Source of the DNA: Archilochus colubris
Lineage: Eukaryota > Chordata > Aves > Apodiformes > Trochilidae
Length of the DNA: 64,000 nucleotides
NCBI GenBank assembly: GCA_023079485.1
Contig: CM041104.1
Location: 6,060,864-6,124,863, forward strand
Direction: 5' to 3'
The notes below the pieces were generated by a model. The model did not search any database, was not told the origin of the DNA, and saw only the letters and a program-made list of their open reading frames with translations. Positions 48,401-61,700 of the stretch are shown here, piece by piece. The position numbers and the translations under genes were made by a program. The first letter of the stretch is position 1; the number at the start of each line of letters is the position of its first letter.

Positions 48401-51370
48401 GACTGTGACAAAGACTGCAAAACACTAGTGAGGGCTGTGACATCCTTGCTACAATCTGTACTTCGCAGAAGTGGCAGAACAAAGATTCTCCTCCCAGATC
48501 AGATATCCCACAATCAGCCTCTGTGTAAAGTGACAATAAGAGATGTGCAGTCAGAGGGGAGCAGCCTTTTAATGACCATTTCAACCCCCAAAACTGAAGA
48601 TTATCTTCCCACAGCAACCCTTTTTGCTGGCTGCCTGCTCTGGGGTCAGCTTCTGCACCAGGACCTGCTGCTCACCTCACTGGCAGTGCTGTCTGGCCCT
48701 GCCTGCTCCCTGCTGGGCCTTGGGAGAAGGTGGCAATGCCTGTTCCAGGGTTGAATCCTTGGGGTTTTTCCTGGGAAGGTGGGTTTGTCCGTTTCACAGG
48801 GTCCAGACAGCCCTCACCACCCGCTCTTGCAGCGGCTCTGATACTTTTGCAGCTGGTTACAGGATCTGGCCTGCCAGACATCTGCCCAGCCTGGCTGTGC
48901 CAGCGTTCCCCAGGAGCTAGGCATGATAGCTGCCAGGTTTGGTCTCCCACACACCTTGCTTGAGCAATCGTCTTGGTGTGACTGCAGATACACAGCTCCA
49001 AACTCTCCAGACTGCGTGTGGTATAATGGTGTCCGTACCCTCCCTCCGAGCACTGCTCTCGCGCCAGGGCACCCCCAAGCCATCAAAACAGAGCTTTCCC
49101 TCCAGTGATGCAGAATACCTTTTATGTGGAGACATGCTCTAAGGGTGCAGTGAGGTCTTCTTGTGAGAGTAGGTGCACTGGCAGGACCTGTCCTCCCATT
49201 CCTGCTCATGGCTACACACCGACAGACCTTACCTTCCCCTTCAGGCTGCCGGCAGAGCTGCACATACAAGCCCTCCTTGAAGAGTCTCAGACACCCTCAG
49301 TAGCTTAACTCTCCAGAAAGTGGGTCCTTGCTCCCAGGCTGGGAGGGTGGAGGAAGGTGGTGGGGCAGAGCCATGGCTCCCCAGACACAAACCCTCCCTG
49401 CACCCTCCTTGCAGCAGCCCTGCTGGGAAATGCTCCTACCCAAAAGTCCTGAACTGGCCCTGTGGAATGATGCCAATAATCCTACCCTAGAAGTGCTCCC
49501 TCAGTCCTAACCTAGTCCAGTGGTATAATCTCAAACTTTTAAACTGCTCTTCCTGTTTGATTTGATTTAATTTTACTGTATTTTATTGGAAGAGGGTGAT
49601 GGGAGGGACAGCGGCTTTGGTTGGTGTTTCTAATCCCTTGGCTGGGATGCAGCAGAGAGACAGGGAAGCGAGAAGAAGAAAAAAGAGAGTAAACAAACAA
49701 ACAAAAAAAACAGGTGGGGAAAAGTGAAGTGGGTTGATTGGGGCAGAGCTGAGCCCTGGGAGGAAGGGAGGGAGAGGGGAGTTGAGTCAGAGCTGGGGCA
49801 TCAGGGCTGGCATGCCCCAGTGTGGCTCCAGGGCTTCCCTGACTCCACTTCTCTGTGACAGTCCCCATTGTGGCAGCCCAGGCCTGGCAGTGAGTTTCTG
49901 GGTGGCTCCTCCAGCAATGTCATTATTAATTAAATATGTTCAAAAGATTAGATTATTGGTTGCAATGATGTCTCACCTTCAACTATAGCTGCATCCAACA
50001 AATCATAAACTAGCAAGAAATCTGTTCGGGTTTCCTCACCCAAGGCATCCTTTTAGGAGTTGGCTAAAAGCTATTTTGAGAAGAGCAAATCCACCACTTG
50101 GCCATGCAGTTCTGCTGGAGTATTGTGGGCTCCCAGAAATTAATAGGGCTCGGGATTTAATTTATTTCAGTGAAGGTGGTGGTGTAGTGGCAATCCTAGA
50201 AAACAGGAACAAGCACCAGTTTCCTTATTCCTTAAGATGATGCAGCTTATGCAGACTCTCCAAGGAAACCCATGCTTTCCTCTTTGGCTTCTTGGCTCTT
50301 GGGATCCTCTGCACTCAAGATCCTTCTTCTCCTTGGCACATTAAGAAAAAATAATACTTTACATTTTAAAGAGAGATTTCTACTTTTCTGCTAATCCCTG
50401 CTCTTTTTTTATCTTCACTTTTATCTCCTCCCTCTTCCGAGAATCAAGGTATCTAACAGGAGCCTGTTTGTTTCCCTTTTGTCAAACGTGGCAACTGTTG
50501 TCTTTATTTGCCCTTTCTGCATCCAAGCTGAAAAGGAGGCTAATCTTTCCCAGGATTACTGTGATACACAGCTGTACCTGGAGAATCCTTCATCCCAATG
50601 TCTGGCCTCGAGCTGACGTGGGGCTGGGCAGTCACCATCTGGCTGGGTCAGAAATTTGAATTGAGCAATGCCTCATTCCCTGCTGGGAAGAGGCTCACCC
50701 TGGTATGTGGAGGCAACTGGGGACACACCAGGCATGTCCTGTCAGATGGTCTTTCCCCATCTCCCACCCCACAACCCATTTTTCCTGGAGATGTTGCTGC
50801 CTTTGCTGCCCAGCCTGGTCTACAGCCCTACTTCCTGACCTGGGCCTGGAGCCTGGGATTGGTTTTCTCAGCCCAATCTATTGGTGAAGTAAGGAATTAT
50901 CTCTCCCTCTGGCTTTCCCTGAACAAAGTCTGAGTTGCACAGATCCTGCTACCATAAATGAGCTAAAAAGCACAGCTTTATGGGCTGGACTGGGCCCCAT
51001 CTGCTCTGCAGCTCCTTCTCCTGGCTCCCCTGATAGGGATGGCATGTCTTCTCACCTATTTTTTCATTTTCAGGCATCTCCATATCTCCTTCCAACTCCT
51101 CCTACACACAACAGAGGAACTGCCCACAAACATGTGCAAAACTACTTAATTTCTCTTTAACCAACTGGGCTGCTGATCGCTACTAGTGCTGATTATTGCA
51201 TTGACCGTGATGACTTCGCCCCCTCTTCACTTCTGCCCATCTGTGCCCACCATCTCCTCGCAGGCTGCACCTCCTCCTGCACAATGTCTAGGGGCACCCA
51301 GCACTTGTCCAAACAGACCCCTGCTGCCTGGTGAGGTGGGTGCCCCAGATTTATTACTGCGTGTGACAGG
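42446..51370. other. Long intergenic stretch without a recognised gene
   Basis: Homopolymer T tracts lie near 43989-44016 and 47428-47445, and an (AAAC)n-like patch at 49690-49712. An AT-rich, ATTA-motif-dense block is at 46540-46700. No open frame resembles a known family, and no RNA gene was recognised. Confidence 0.4.
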
Positions 51371-51377
51371 GCCATGA

Positions 51378-51850
51378 GTGGGTGTCTTGGAGACATTTCT
51401 TGATGTTCTGGGAGCATGGTTGAGTGTCCCTGGACTAATGAGTATCTCTGGACCATTGTTGTGTGCCTCCGCCATTGCTGGATGTCCCAGGAAATTAAGT
51501 GGGGTACCAGGTCCATGCCCAGGTGTCCCAAGGCCATCAGTGGTGCCCCACTACCATGGCTGAGTGTCCTGAGGCCACCAGTGGTGCCCCAGATCCATAG
51601 CCAGGTGTCCTGAGGCTACTGCTGGGTGTACTGGAATCACGTCTGGGTGCCCAGGGGCCACGGCCCAGTGTCCCAAGGCTGTTGCTGGGTGTCACGGGTC
51701 AATGCTTGTGCATTTCGGGGTCACTGCTTTGTATCCCAGACCCATAAGCTGTGCCCCAGGCCCATGGCCGGGTGTCCTAATGTCATTGCCGAGTGACCCT
51801 AGGCCACTGCCCGGTACCCCTGCCCATCAGCGATGACCTAGGACCATCAG
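51378..51850. repeat. Degenerate 21-bp tandem array upstream of B4GALT5
   Basis: The text breaks into about 22 units of 20-21 bp, each starting GTGTCC or GTGCCC and ending near CATNGCTGG, for example gtgtcctgaggctactgctg-g. Drift is strong at the ends and weaker between 51520 and 51700. It stops where the CpG island starts. Confidence 0.8.
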
Positions 51851-51879
51851 CTGGGCCGCAGCCCAACCCCACCCCGATG

Positions 51880-52700
51880 GCCCGGGAGTGGGGCGGGGCG
51901 GTCTCTGCCCAGGATCCCCGGGCTCTGCAGCGGGAGTTTGCAGCCGGTCCCCGCGGCGCCCCGCCCCGCCCCGCGCCTCCCGCCCCGCTCCGCCCCGCTC
52001 GGCCGCGGCTCATTCAGGCGGCGGCGCTGGGCGCGGGCGGCGGCTCGGAGCGGCCCCGGCGCGGCGCCTCCCGCCGGGCCTCGGCGCATGTGAGCGGCGG
52101 CAGCAGGGCGGCGGCGGATCGGCCATGCGGTGGCCCCGCGGCCCCCGCGGCGCCTGGCGGCTGCTGCCCCGGCGCTCGCTCCTGGCCGCGCTCTTCCTTT
52201 TCTCCCTTTCCTCCTCCTTCCTCTACTTCATCTATGTGGCGCCGGGCATCGGTAAGCGGCGGGCCCGAGGCGCGGGGGTGCGGGGCGGGGGCACGCCGTT
52301 CCGCCGCTGGAAACGCTGAGTAATCCGCGCCGGACCGGACCCGGGAGCCGGGGCCGCGGCATCCCCGGCGGCCGCTGCCCGGAAAGGGGCGGCCCGGGCC
52401 CGGAGCCCCCGGCTGCGGCTCCGCCGGTGCCCAGGGGCTCGGCGCTGGGCAGCGCTTTCTCCGCCTTCCGCTGGCGCCGGGGAGAGCCCGCAGCCCGGTG
52501 CAAGGGGAGCTTTCCCCGGGGGTTCTCGGGGCGGACACAGGAGGGAGGGGGTGCCGGTCCCCTCTGCGCGGAGGGGCCGCGGGAGGTACCGGCCGGGCTC
52601 CCCCCGGGGCTTCCCCGGGCTGGCGGGGCCGAGCTCAGCCGCTCCCGGAGCCGAGCGAGGGGCAGCGAGGCTGCTGCCTGCCGGAGAGTTTGTTTTGTAG
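51880..52700 (+). promoter_or_regulatory. B4GALT5: CpG-island promoter of B4GALT5
   Basis: A very GC- and CpG-rich region spanning the presumed 5' UTR, exon 1 and start of intron 1. Tandem CCCCGCCCCGC (SP/KLF-type) boxes lie at 51958-51990. No TATA box. Confidence 0.75.
52125..52251 (+). CDS. B4GALT5: B4GALT5 exon 1 (beta-1,4-galactosyltransferase 5, partial)
   Basis: B4GALT5 is a Golgi type II membrane enzyme; with B4GALT6 it makes lactosylceramide from glucosylceramide and UDP-galactose. This exon gives the short cytosolic tail and signal anchor: MRWPRGPRGAW, then LLPRRSLLAALFLFSLSSSF and LYFIYVAPGI, ending with the first base of a split codon before GTAAGC. From LPRRSLLAALF to YVAPGI it matches human B4GALT5 almost fully. 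The basic tail before it is about four residues longer than in human. The start is the first ATG in this frame, next to the conserved anchor. The catalytic exons lie right of the window; I found no exon 2 (human NTYLFMMQAQ) before 64000. Confidence 0.92.
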
Positions 52701-55700
52701 AAGTGGCGTGTTGTCCGAGTGTTTGCGGTGTAAACGGGGTCTCTGGCGGAAATCTTCCTCTTTTTGTCAAGCGGGACGATGAGAGGTGCGTGTATTAGGA
52801 GAGCGGACTCGTTCCTGTCTTATTTTGCGTTGTGTGCTTCACAGAGGACTGGAGTCCCCGTGTGCCAAAATGGCTCATGGCACCTAGTGCCGGTGGGACT
52901 GAGCGCCCATCTCCCGGGAGATACGGGAGAGCTTGTATCTCGGAAAGCAGCTGTTGTCTTCTTGCCGTGTGTCTGTCTACCTTTTGCGAGGAGGCGAGGC
53001 TTGTGGTTTGGCCTTCAACCAGACTTTGACAACAATTAATTTTTATAAAAACAATTCTTTTGAAAGAAATCTTGCTGATGAGAGTTTCTCCTTGAAATGT
53101 CATTGGTGTTGCTCATGCCATCCCTAGCTTGGACATCCCAGGGAGGCCTGTGTGTGATTTTTTTTAGGTGGCTTTTGTGGGTCTTTACTTACAGATGATG
53201 TCCCATGGCTGTTTTCAGAGCCTTTCACAGGGCTAAGTTGGGGGTTGGCTGGTGCATGAAGGCTCATGGGCCTTGTGTCTTGGGCACAGCCAGAGTGAGG
53301 ACACATCTCCTGGGTCTCCCCACCATGCTTCTCCCTGGCTTGGTGGCCCAGGGCTTTGCTGTCATGATGATTTGATGGGTGTCCTGGAGGTTGGCTTTGA
53401 AGCTGTAGAGATGTTCTCTTCCATCTGTTGGAGGACAGTTTCACGCTGGAGCTAATGGGTGGCACAGCCACTGCCTGCTCCCTCTATAAGCACAGCCTGA
53501 CTTGTCCTCTTCACATGCTGCGGTCATGTTGTTTCATTGGTTGCATCCTGCAGCCCTTTGCAGGGCAGGCACAGGGGATGTTCTCTTCAAAAGCCATGTG
53601 GGGCTGTTGATGGACTTCCTCAGCCTGAAGGAAGTAGCTGTACAGTTTCATAAGGAAACTTTTCTTATAAACATGAATGCAACTCATTTTTGTGCAGCTT
53701 CTGCATGGCCATCAGTCTCTAAGGGATGCAGGAGATGTTTTAGGGTATAAAATACCGTTTAAAATCCGCTCTGCCCATAGGATTTTCCCTGTGTGGCCCT
53801 TGGATGACACAGTCACTTTCTATCCTGTGTTCTTGTCATCTGATGCTGAAAGAGGAGGTAGAGAGGTGAAGAAGGGGGTCTCTTTCCCCACCTGCACATG
53901 GATGTCAGGGGTGTTCTGAGTCATCTCCCCATTGGGTGACAGAAGATCTAGTTCCCTTTTTTTTTTTTTCTTTTTCTTTTTTCCCCTTCCTCTTTCAGCC
54001 AAAAATGTTCTGTCATGGAAACCCAGCCCAGTATTCCCAGGACAGCTGGTCTCATCCTCCAAGTGTTTGGAGGGAGTTTGTTTTCAGGACAGAGTGGTAA
54101 GGAGAAGCTTGGAAGAAAAGTGAAAAGTGAGTGAGATGGGACATGAACAGAGCTGGGGGTTTCAGTAAGTCAGCCACATGGTGCGTGATGGAGAAATACT
54201 CTCAGTGGGGTGCTCTGGGGCCACTGGCCTGCCTCGTGCAGTGGGGTAAAGCTGGGTGGTTTTCTCTGGCTTCTGAAGGGCTTGAAGAAGCTTGAAGAAC
54301 TGTCCCACAGAGGATGTATTGAGGATGTGTCTGAAGAAGGGCATGCAGCTCATGGGCTAAACCATGGGCAGAGGAGTGATTAATCCATTCCTTGATCGTA
54401 ACTTAATTAAAAAATCCAAATAAGTGGCACCTGAATCTGTGAGTGAGCTTGAACCAGCTGGGCCTGGAAGGGTTTTCATCTGCTCAGTGCTGAAGGCTGC
54501 TGGAAGGAGCTCCCTCAGTCGACCTCTGCTTCTGGGGGTCAGGGACCAGTGATGCTGGACATGGACCTGGGCAGCACCAGCCCTTCTAGCTTGGGAATGG
54601 CTCTGTGGTAAGACAGCAGCGAGGGTCCAGGCATCCCTTTGACAGAGTGTGCTGTCACTGAGACCCTGGTTTGAGAGTGGGGGGAAAATTCATTGGCATT
54701 GCTGAGGTTTGTTGTGCTCCAGTGCTGGGAGGAAACTGGGGCAGTTGCACTTTTGGGTGCTGTCTCAGCTCATTGGTGTGGAGCTGTGTGCTTGCTGGAT
54801 CCCTTGCTGTCTGGAAAAGCTGGAAAACTGCTCCTGGTGCCTTTTGAAGGGTGGGAAAGGGGTGCTTAGCTTGGGCTCTTGGGTTGTGCTGGCCTATTAT
54901 CCAATTGGCTGTTGTGTTTGGCTCCTTGTAATGCCACTATGCTTTTGGTCTGTTTGAGACAGAAATGCAGGAAGAAATCCGTGTTTACTGTCAGCAAATC
55001 GCCACGCTTGGTACCCACAGGGAGCCCAGAGCTTTTGGAGCTTGTGTTTGTGTTGTGCCCTGGTTTATTTGATGCCTGGGGTAGCTCCTCACTTCTGTTC
55101 TTCACCAAGGTTTCTTCCTATGGAACTGAAATCTTGTGGCCTCAAGTTTGTGCAGCGATCCAATGTAAACAGTCAGGAGCACCTCACATCAAGTACCTAT
55201 GTCCCCTCCCCACACACCACCGTAGTGATTTGCATCCCTGAGCTCCCCAAACCACCCCTGAAAGCAAATTGCCAGAGACCCAGCTGATGGCACAAATACA
55301 GCAAGGTCCCCTTTTATTCAACGCCGTTCCCAGGCACCCACTCGCTTTTGTCCCTGCGGTGGCTGGGGTGATGCTGTGGGTCTGTCTCATCGTGACCATT
55401 GTGCCCTGGATGAGGCAGCTGATTGTTCTGCTAGTGGTGAGCTGGGACCGAGGCACGGCAGGGCTGTGGGAGATCCAGTGGCTGGAGGCTCCAGGAGATG
55501 CTCTCCCATCTGCATGAGTCCCTGTTGCCTGCCAGGGTTGCCCTGCGAGGCAGCAGGTACGAGGTGATGCTTGCTCAGGGGGGGAAGGGTGCTTTTGCTC
55601 TCTGCCTTGCTCAGAGGTCTTGCCAGCATCATCATCAGCAGGGCAAAGGGCTGCAGGTCAGACTGTGCTGTAATTGTGTGGAATCACTCTGGTCTCATCT

Positions 55701-58700
55701 TCGAAAAAAGCAGAGTTTGGCATGTGGCAAATAACTTTTTCTGCTTCAGAATTCAGTGTGCACCTTGGGAGACTTTTTTGCAAGGCTTGTTCCTGGCACT
55801 GAGGCTCCTGTCCTCCTGGACAACTTCTCTGCATGCCTCTCACCCCTTCAGAGGGGATGTGCAGGAATGGCCTTGCTGAAGCTATTTTATCTGTGCCTGG
55901 ACCTTTGTGTTGGAGCAAGGGTCCTGCAAGGAGCTAAGCTACAGTCCTGGTGCTCTTTTGACAGGGCCTGGGAAATCAAAGTAATTCCTTCCTGCAGCTG
56001 AAAGCAGTAATGCCTTTACAAGCTGCTTGCACTACAAGTTGCTATTTCATCTTGATAACTCTCACTGCAAGAGTAGGAATTTCTCAGACCTTGGACATGG
56101 TCCTTGTAGGGAGGGTGGTTGCTGTGTGGCTGGGAGGAGGGAGGTCAGGGTGCTCAGTAACTGTGCTTTTCCTTTGTTGTCTCTCCAGATGTTGGACCCT
56201 TTTAATTTAATTTCACTTTTTTAAAAACTGGAATCTTACTTGGTTGGATCTGATGTAGGAAAATAATGCAGAGAATTTAAATTATTGGGTGAAAGATTGT
56301 TACCTTTGTGAGAGAGCTGTAATTCACCCTGGCTTTACTTCCTCAAAACTTATCAGGAATTGCTCCTGACTGGTTGTACAGGGCACGAGGTAGCAGCGTT
56401 AGCCCTGAATTCCATTTATGATGCAAGAACTTGATTTTGCTAGGCAGGAGTGTTTTCAAACACTCTTCCTTTGCACTGTGTTTCGATGGACAGCAGAGCA
56501 GACCAAGGGCTTCCTTTGTACAATTCATTACTGCTTTGGTCCCTTGCAAGAATATTTTATGGCTGAACGTGCTGATCAAGTTATCAGCACAGAGATGTCC
56601 CAGGTGTGAGAATGGCACAGGATTTTGCTATCCCTGGCTTGCCCCAGATTGAGGGGACCATGGTACTATGGGAAGTGGTCAGGACTGTCTTTGGTGGTGA
56701 GGAACAGATGAAAAGTGGTGGCTGTGGTGCTGTGAAGGGGGATGGCACTATGGGTATATGCAACTGGGGCTGGTGAGTCCAGGCAAGGGGAGTGGGGAGG
56801 TCCTGTGAGGGGTGGATAGCTGGGCACTGTCTGAACAGGGACAGAAAGTGAAGGTTTGCAGCCCTGGCTTTCATCTTCTAGCTCTTCCCTCTGTAGTGTA
56901 AAGGTGTGTGATATCTTACAATGAAGCATGGTCAGCACTGACCTCCTTCACCCTCCTCTTCCTGAGAGATGTGCCAAGCTGCATTTCCCAGACTAAGGAA
57001 GGAGCAGCCCAATTCCTCAGTGTATCCCCCTGAGGTTTTTGTAGTCATCAGATCTGACAGTAGCTGGGGGTAGTAGGAAATCCTCAAGTGCTCCTTGATA
57101 CAAGAACTTGACCTCAGGATCTCCTGTGCTATGTGTGGAAGGAGTCTGGTGGTGGCTGTGGGAAATGGTTCCTTTGCTTATATCAGCACTGGGTCTCCTA
57201 AATGGTGCAGGCAGGAGAGTGGCTGCAGCTGTGTTTGCCGAGGCTCTGGTGTTGGAGAGCATTTGTTGGAGACCACTTTTTGGTCAAGGCTAACAAATGA
57301 CAAGGTGTCTTCGAGGACAGGTGAATTACTGGGTTTTCATTGCCTGCAAGCACCTGTGTTGTCTGTCAGGCACATCACGTTTGGGTTTTTTTGCTGATGG
57401 GTCTCGTGGTGTTGCAACTGCATAGTGCATATGTAGAGTTCATGTTTCATCCATTGGTCTCTGGAAGGCCTGACTGACCAGCAGTGTCAAGAGCTTCCAT
57501 GTACTGGTTCATTTCTGGCAAATTAAATGCTTCAAAACTTCAGTGATCTGCAGCAGACCAAAACATAAAGCAAAGTGTTGTCAGCCCAGACTTCCAGGAG
57601 AGCTGATCCTCACGAGACTGGGAAGCTGTGGAAGGCCCAGGCTTTAGCAGGGGCTCAGTCAGTTCAGATGGCTGCTGGCTCTGATGGAGATAAGGGCTCT
57701 GACACTGCTGCTTTGTTTCCTGAGCTGCTCGTCTGCCTCTTTTCCAGGTGGACTCATTAGTTGCATTAACTCCGGCAGCATCTGCTCTGCAGGGTATGAT
57801 GGACACTCTGGGGACCACTGCAGGGAATGGAGATGAACAACTGGGGAGCTGTATGTTTGCACTTGTTCCTATTTGAATTCTGTTACTACTGGTGGCTTTT
57901 AGTATCCAGGCAGTGCATGGAGTCTTTAAATGCTTAATTTTATTGGAACTTCTGGGGAACCTCATAAAGGTGGCACTGGTGACCCTCAACATAGGGTGCT
58001 GCCTGGGCCCAGTGTACTGTAGGCTGGACAAGGGTGTGCAGAGCCCTCTGCTCTCACTGTGGCAGCACCAGGGGATGAAGGCCCTATAAGAGAAACTGAT
58101 ATGCAGCTATACAGAACGAGAAAATCTTCCCCTGAGCAGCTTTATTTTTAAAACATCATTGTTAACAATTAAATGTTTACTTTGACAAAACCTTTGCTGG
58201 ATTATTTTAGTAAAGTTTATTTTTGTAGTGGCTTTTCCTTCTTTGCAGTTGAGTTGTTGATCTGACTGTAGTTTTGTCTTGACAGCATTTTCAAGATGGG
58301 TGCATTAGGATGGTTAATGTGTGTTTGGATGTTTCCTAGCACTTGCTCTAAATACTGTATATTGTGTATATATTGTATAGTGGACTGTGATGTTGAAATG
58401 CAAACAAAAGCCCCAAATCAGAAAATTTGAGAGATGCTTTTGGATGTGTTTTTTTGGACAACATGGAACTGAGAACATTAGAAATGCTGGGGCTTTTAGC
58501 ATTACAGCAGAGCTTCTGGCATTTTGAAAGGAAAGTTAGACTGAGAAGCTGAGGGGTGATGACAGTGCCCAGCAGGAAAACCACTCTTGGCCATCCTTAC
58601 TTGGGAGGGTCCCAGGGCTGACAGGGACAGCATGTGTAACACCTGGCACAGGAGGATGCATCCTGGTGGGTGCAGTTGTGGTGCAGAGTGTGATGGGCAG

Positions 58701-61700
58701 GGTGGTGGTGCCCATTTTCCATGGCAAAAGGGACTTTCTGGGGCTTGGTGGCTTTGCTCAGATGAGGGAGTAGGCTGTTGTGCCTGGGGGGAGGCAGGTT
58801 TGGGGGATCCCTCATGCTCTGTAAACAGTGAATATTTTCTATAAAGCCACAAGTTTCAGTGCACTGTTTTTGATACTTTGTTTTTCCAAGGCGTGTAAAT
58901 ATTACCTTAAGGTGGCAAGAAGCAGCTCAGTCTGAGCTTCTACCTCCTTCCTGGCTACAGGGGTTTAGTGCTTGCTTGGGCTGGACTTCAGCAGAAAGCT
59001 TGTGGCTGTGGTGTGTATGATGTCCTAAAGATCATTTTCCTAGGTGTTTGATTTTGAGGTGCAAAACCCATGGTCTCTTTGCAAGCCTGTGGTTGCATGT
59101 AGCATCCTCAGTATGGCACAAACCCCTCCAGAGCCCTTGTCCTACTCGTGGGTATTGTCCCAGGGCCCCTCTGAAGATGCTTTTGGGGATCTGGCCAGGC
59201 CCCTTACACCAGAGGGGACCTCACACAGGGTGCTTGTCCCCCTGGCTCTTGCTGCAGGGGACAGTCTGTTTCAAGGGGATGTGGGTTCAATAGCACCCTG
59301 TTTTTTTTTTTCTCAGGGTTGTGCCTCAGTTTCTCTGCTGGCCAGGAGCTTGCTCTGTTAGAAAACTACTTTTTTCCTGCCTGATGGATGGGTTGGTGTC
59401 TGTGAGATGTTGGCTTGGGGTCCCTGCTGCTGGAGCTGCAGCTGAGATGGTGCCTGCAGAGCTGTTCCCTCCCTGTGGCTTTCTAATCTGAAAGGTAAAG
59501 GTTGGGCAATATTTCTGCACGGAGGATGCCACTGCACACGTAATGGAAGGAAGCACATACAGGCAAAAAACCTCTGCACAGCTGTGGGTGGGTGGGTGGT
59601 GGTACAAGCAGTCTTCAGCTGGCGTTTGTTTGCGTATCTAGGGAATTTTATGGCAAAATAATTGATTGGTTTTACTTGAATGCTATCGCCATACAAACAA
59701 TCGAAGGAGCCTCTTGAATCCTGGCACTGCATTAGCCACCTCCTTTGCTTTGGAGAGGTTGGGGACCAAGCTGTGCTGAAACTTTATGTTGATCTGCTGC
59801 CAAAAGGCTCCTGCACAGGGATCAGAGGGTTACCCATCAACGAGGAGGATGGGCTGGCAGAGGTCTGTGTGATACCTGCGAGAGTGGAACTTGTACCCTT
59901 AATTTATGGTGTCTCCCCTCAGCGGCAGGTTGGGAGAGACTGTGTCTGGAGCAAGGGGTTTGGATGGAAAGTAGTGAAGATGGCTACGTGACTGCTAATA
60001 TTTAGGAAGCTCCTCTAAAAACCCAATATGTACAAAGCATTTAGAATGAAAGAGGAAAAGAAAGACTGCAGTGCACCAGGAAGACAAGTGCTACCTGATA
60101 TGTTTTATTTTTTTTTCCCCTCACCTACCTAGCAGGAAGAGGAAAGCATTTCAGTCCCGTCCCTGACTGTCATGCTCTCTGCATCCGCGGGTGTGCTGGC
60201 AGGAGCTTCAGGCTCTGCCATGGGAGCCTTGGGTGCCTTGCACAGACACTGCTCACGCTGCTGTATCCAGAAAGGTGGCCAAGGCATGGCCAGGCTCTGC
60301 CTGGGGGCTGGGGTTGGGTGGGAAGCTGCCGAGAGTCAGCAAGTGATGCCCAGCCCACAGGTAAATAAACGGGCTAAAATGGCTGTGTTCTGTGGCAGGA
60401 AAGGCCAGGGCTGCCGTAGCTCAAAACGAGTTTGGGCCATGCCCAAGGCGTGTGGTGTTCTCTGCACTAGGGCTGCAGCAACCTTCTTTGAGGGGAGGAT
60501 AGTGGGTATTAAGACCCTTTTAGCAAACATGGGGTGCCCGTGGAGCTGGGGACCCCCTGGATGGGGTGTGTGACGGCCATTGCCCGCAGCAGCTCTCGCG
60601 GGAGGGTGAAATGCTTCCACACATGCAGCGCACCCTTATTCTGCAGTCTTTTTTTTTTCTTTCCCCTCAGTGTTTTTCCAACTCATGTCTTGCTGCCAGA
60701 GTCCATATTAATAATGCATGACTTTTTTTTTTTATGGTGCTTCCTTCCCGGCATCCCTTTCAGCTGCTGAGTCAGAGAAGATTGTTATAGCAGCAACCTC
60801 TGAAGCGGTGAAATGCCCCTGCAGTGCTCAACTGCTGTCATTTATCATCCCCACTCCTCTGCAGGCAGCCCTTTCCCTTCCCCTGCTTTGGGTGAGGATA
60901 CCAGTGCCAAAAGGCTGATTCCTGCTATGCTGGCTGGTGACTGGTGGGATTGGCTCTGCTTGAGCCTTTCTGGCTAGTATTTGATTAAAAGAGATATTGC
61001 CTTTGTTGGCAGCTTTTTTCTTGGTTTTGAAATCCTGTGAAGTTTTTTCCCTGGTCTGCTTTGGGATTGTGACCAAGACTTTTTTTTTTTTCCTCTCTCT
61101 CCTTATGAATTCTTAAATCAGTTTTTGTGTGTGTAAGGGTTTTTTTGTTTTGTTTTGTTTTTTCCTTCTTCCTTGCCCTCCCCGCTAAGATCTGTGCCTG
61201 GGATTTTTAAGGTATTTGAAATGACAGAAGCCATATAGCATGTTAACATACTTAAATTAAGGCAAAATCCTTCCAATGGCTGTTGGAACATTCCTGCCTT
61301 CTGCAGCAAGCCATGGAGCAGGGATTTGCAGGGCTCCTGCCTCTGGGTTGGTATCAGACCCTGGGAGTCACCTCCCCACAGAGCTGGTCTCCACCGGCTG
61401 AATTAAAAATGTGGAGAGAAGTAGGAAGCAAAAGTGCTTTTCAAGGAATTTTGTCTTCTAATGATTCAAGTAATAAATATGTGACGATCTCCAGAGCAGA
61501 TCTCTCCTGTCCCACGTCCTAGCATGGTTTTCTGTTTGGGTGGAAAGAGCTGCAGGGGGAATCTCTGGGAAAGAGCATCCTTGGGTCTGGGAAACAGCAT
61601 CCTCAGAGTCCCCTCCCTATTCAGTGTTCTGCCTCTGTGCTCTGAAAGACTCGCCTGTGCTGGAAACAGCATGTGTGTCCTGTAACCCTGGCTGCAACCC

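Noticed and set aside
51193..51537. Minus-strand 114-codon frame through the degenerate array
   Set aside because: The frame is explained by the 21-bp period; no homology.
55269..55517. Hydrophobic 82-codon plus-strand frame in B4GALT5 intron 1
   Set aside because: It has a membrane-like stretch, but no family match, no splice partners and no promoter.
56418..56480. MMQ-containing frame as B4GALT5 exon 2
   Set aside because: It continues as ELDFARQ rather than AQGILIRDNV, and the upstream bases do not give NTYLF at the right phase.
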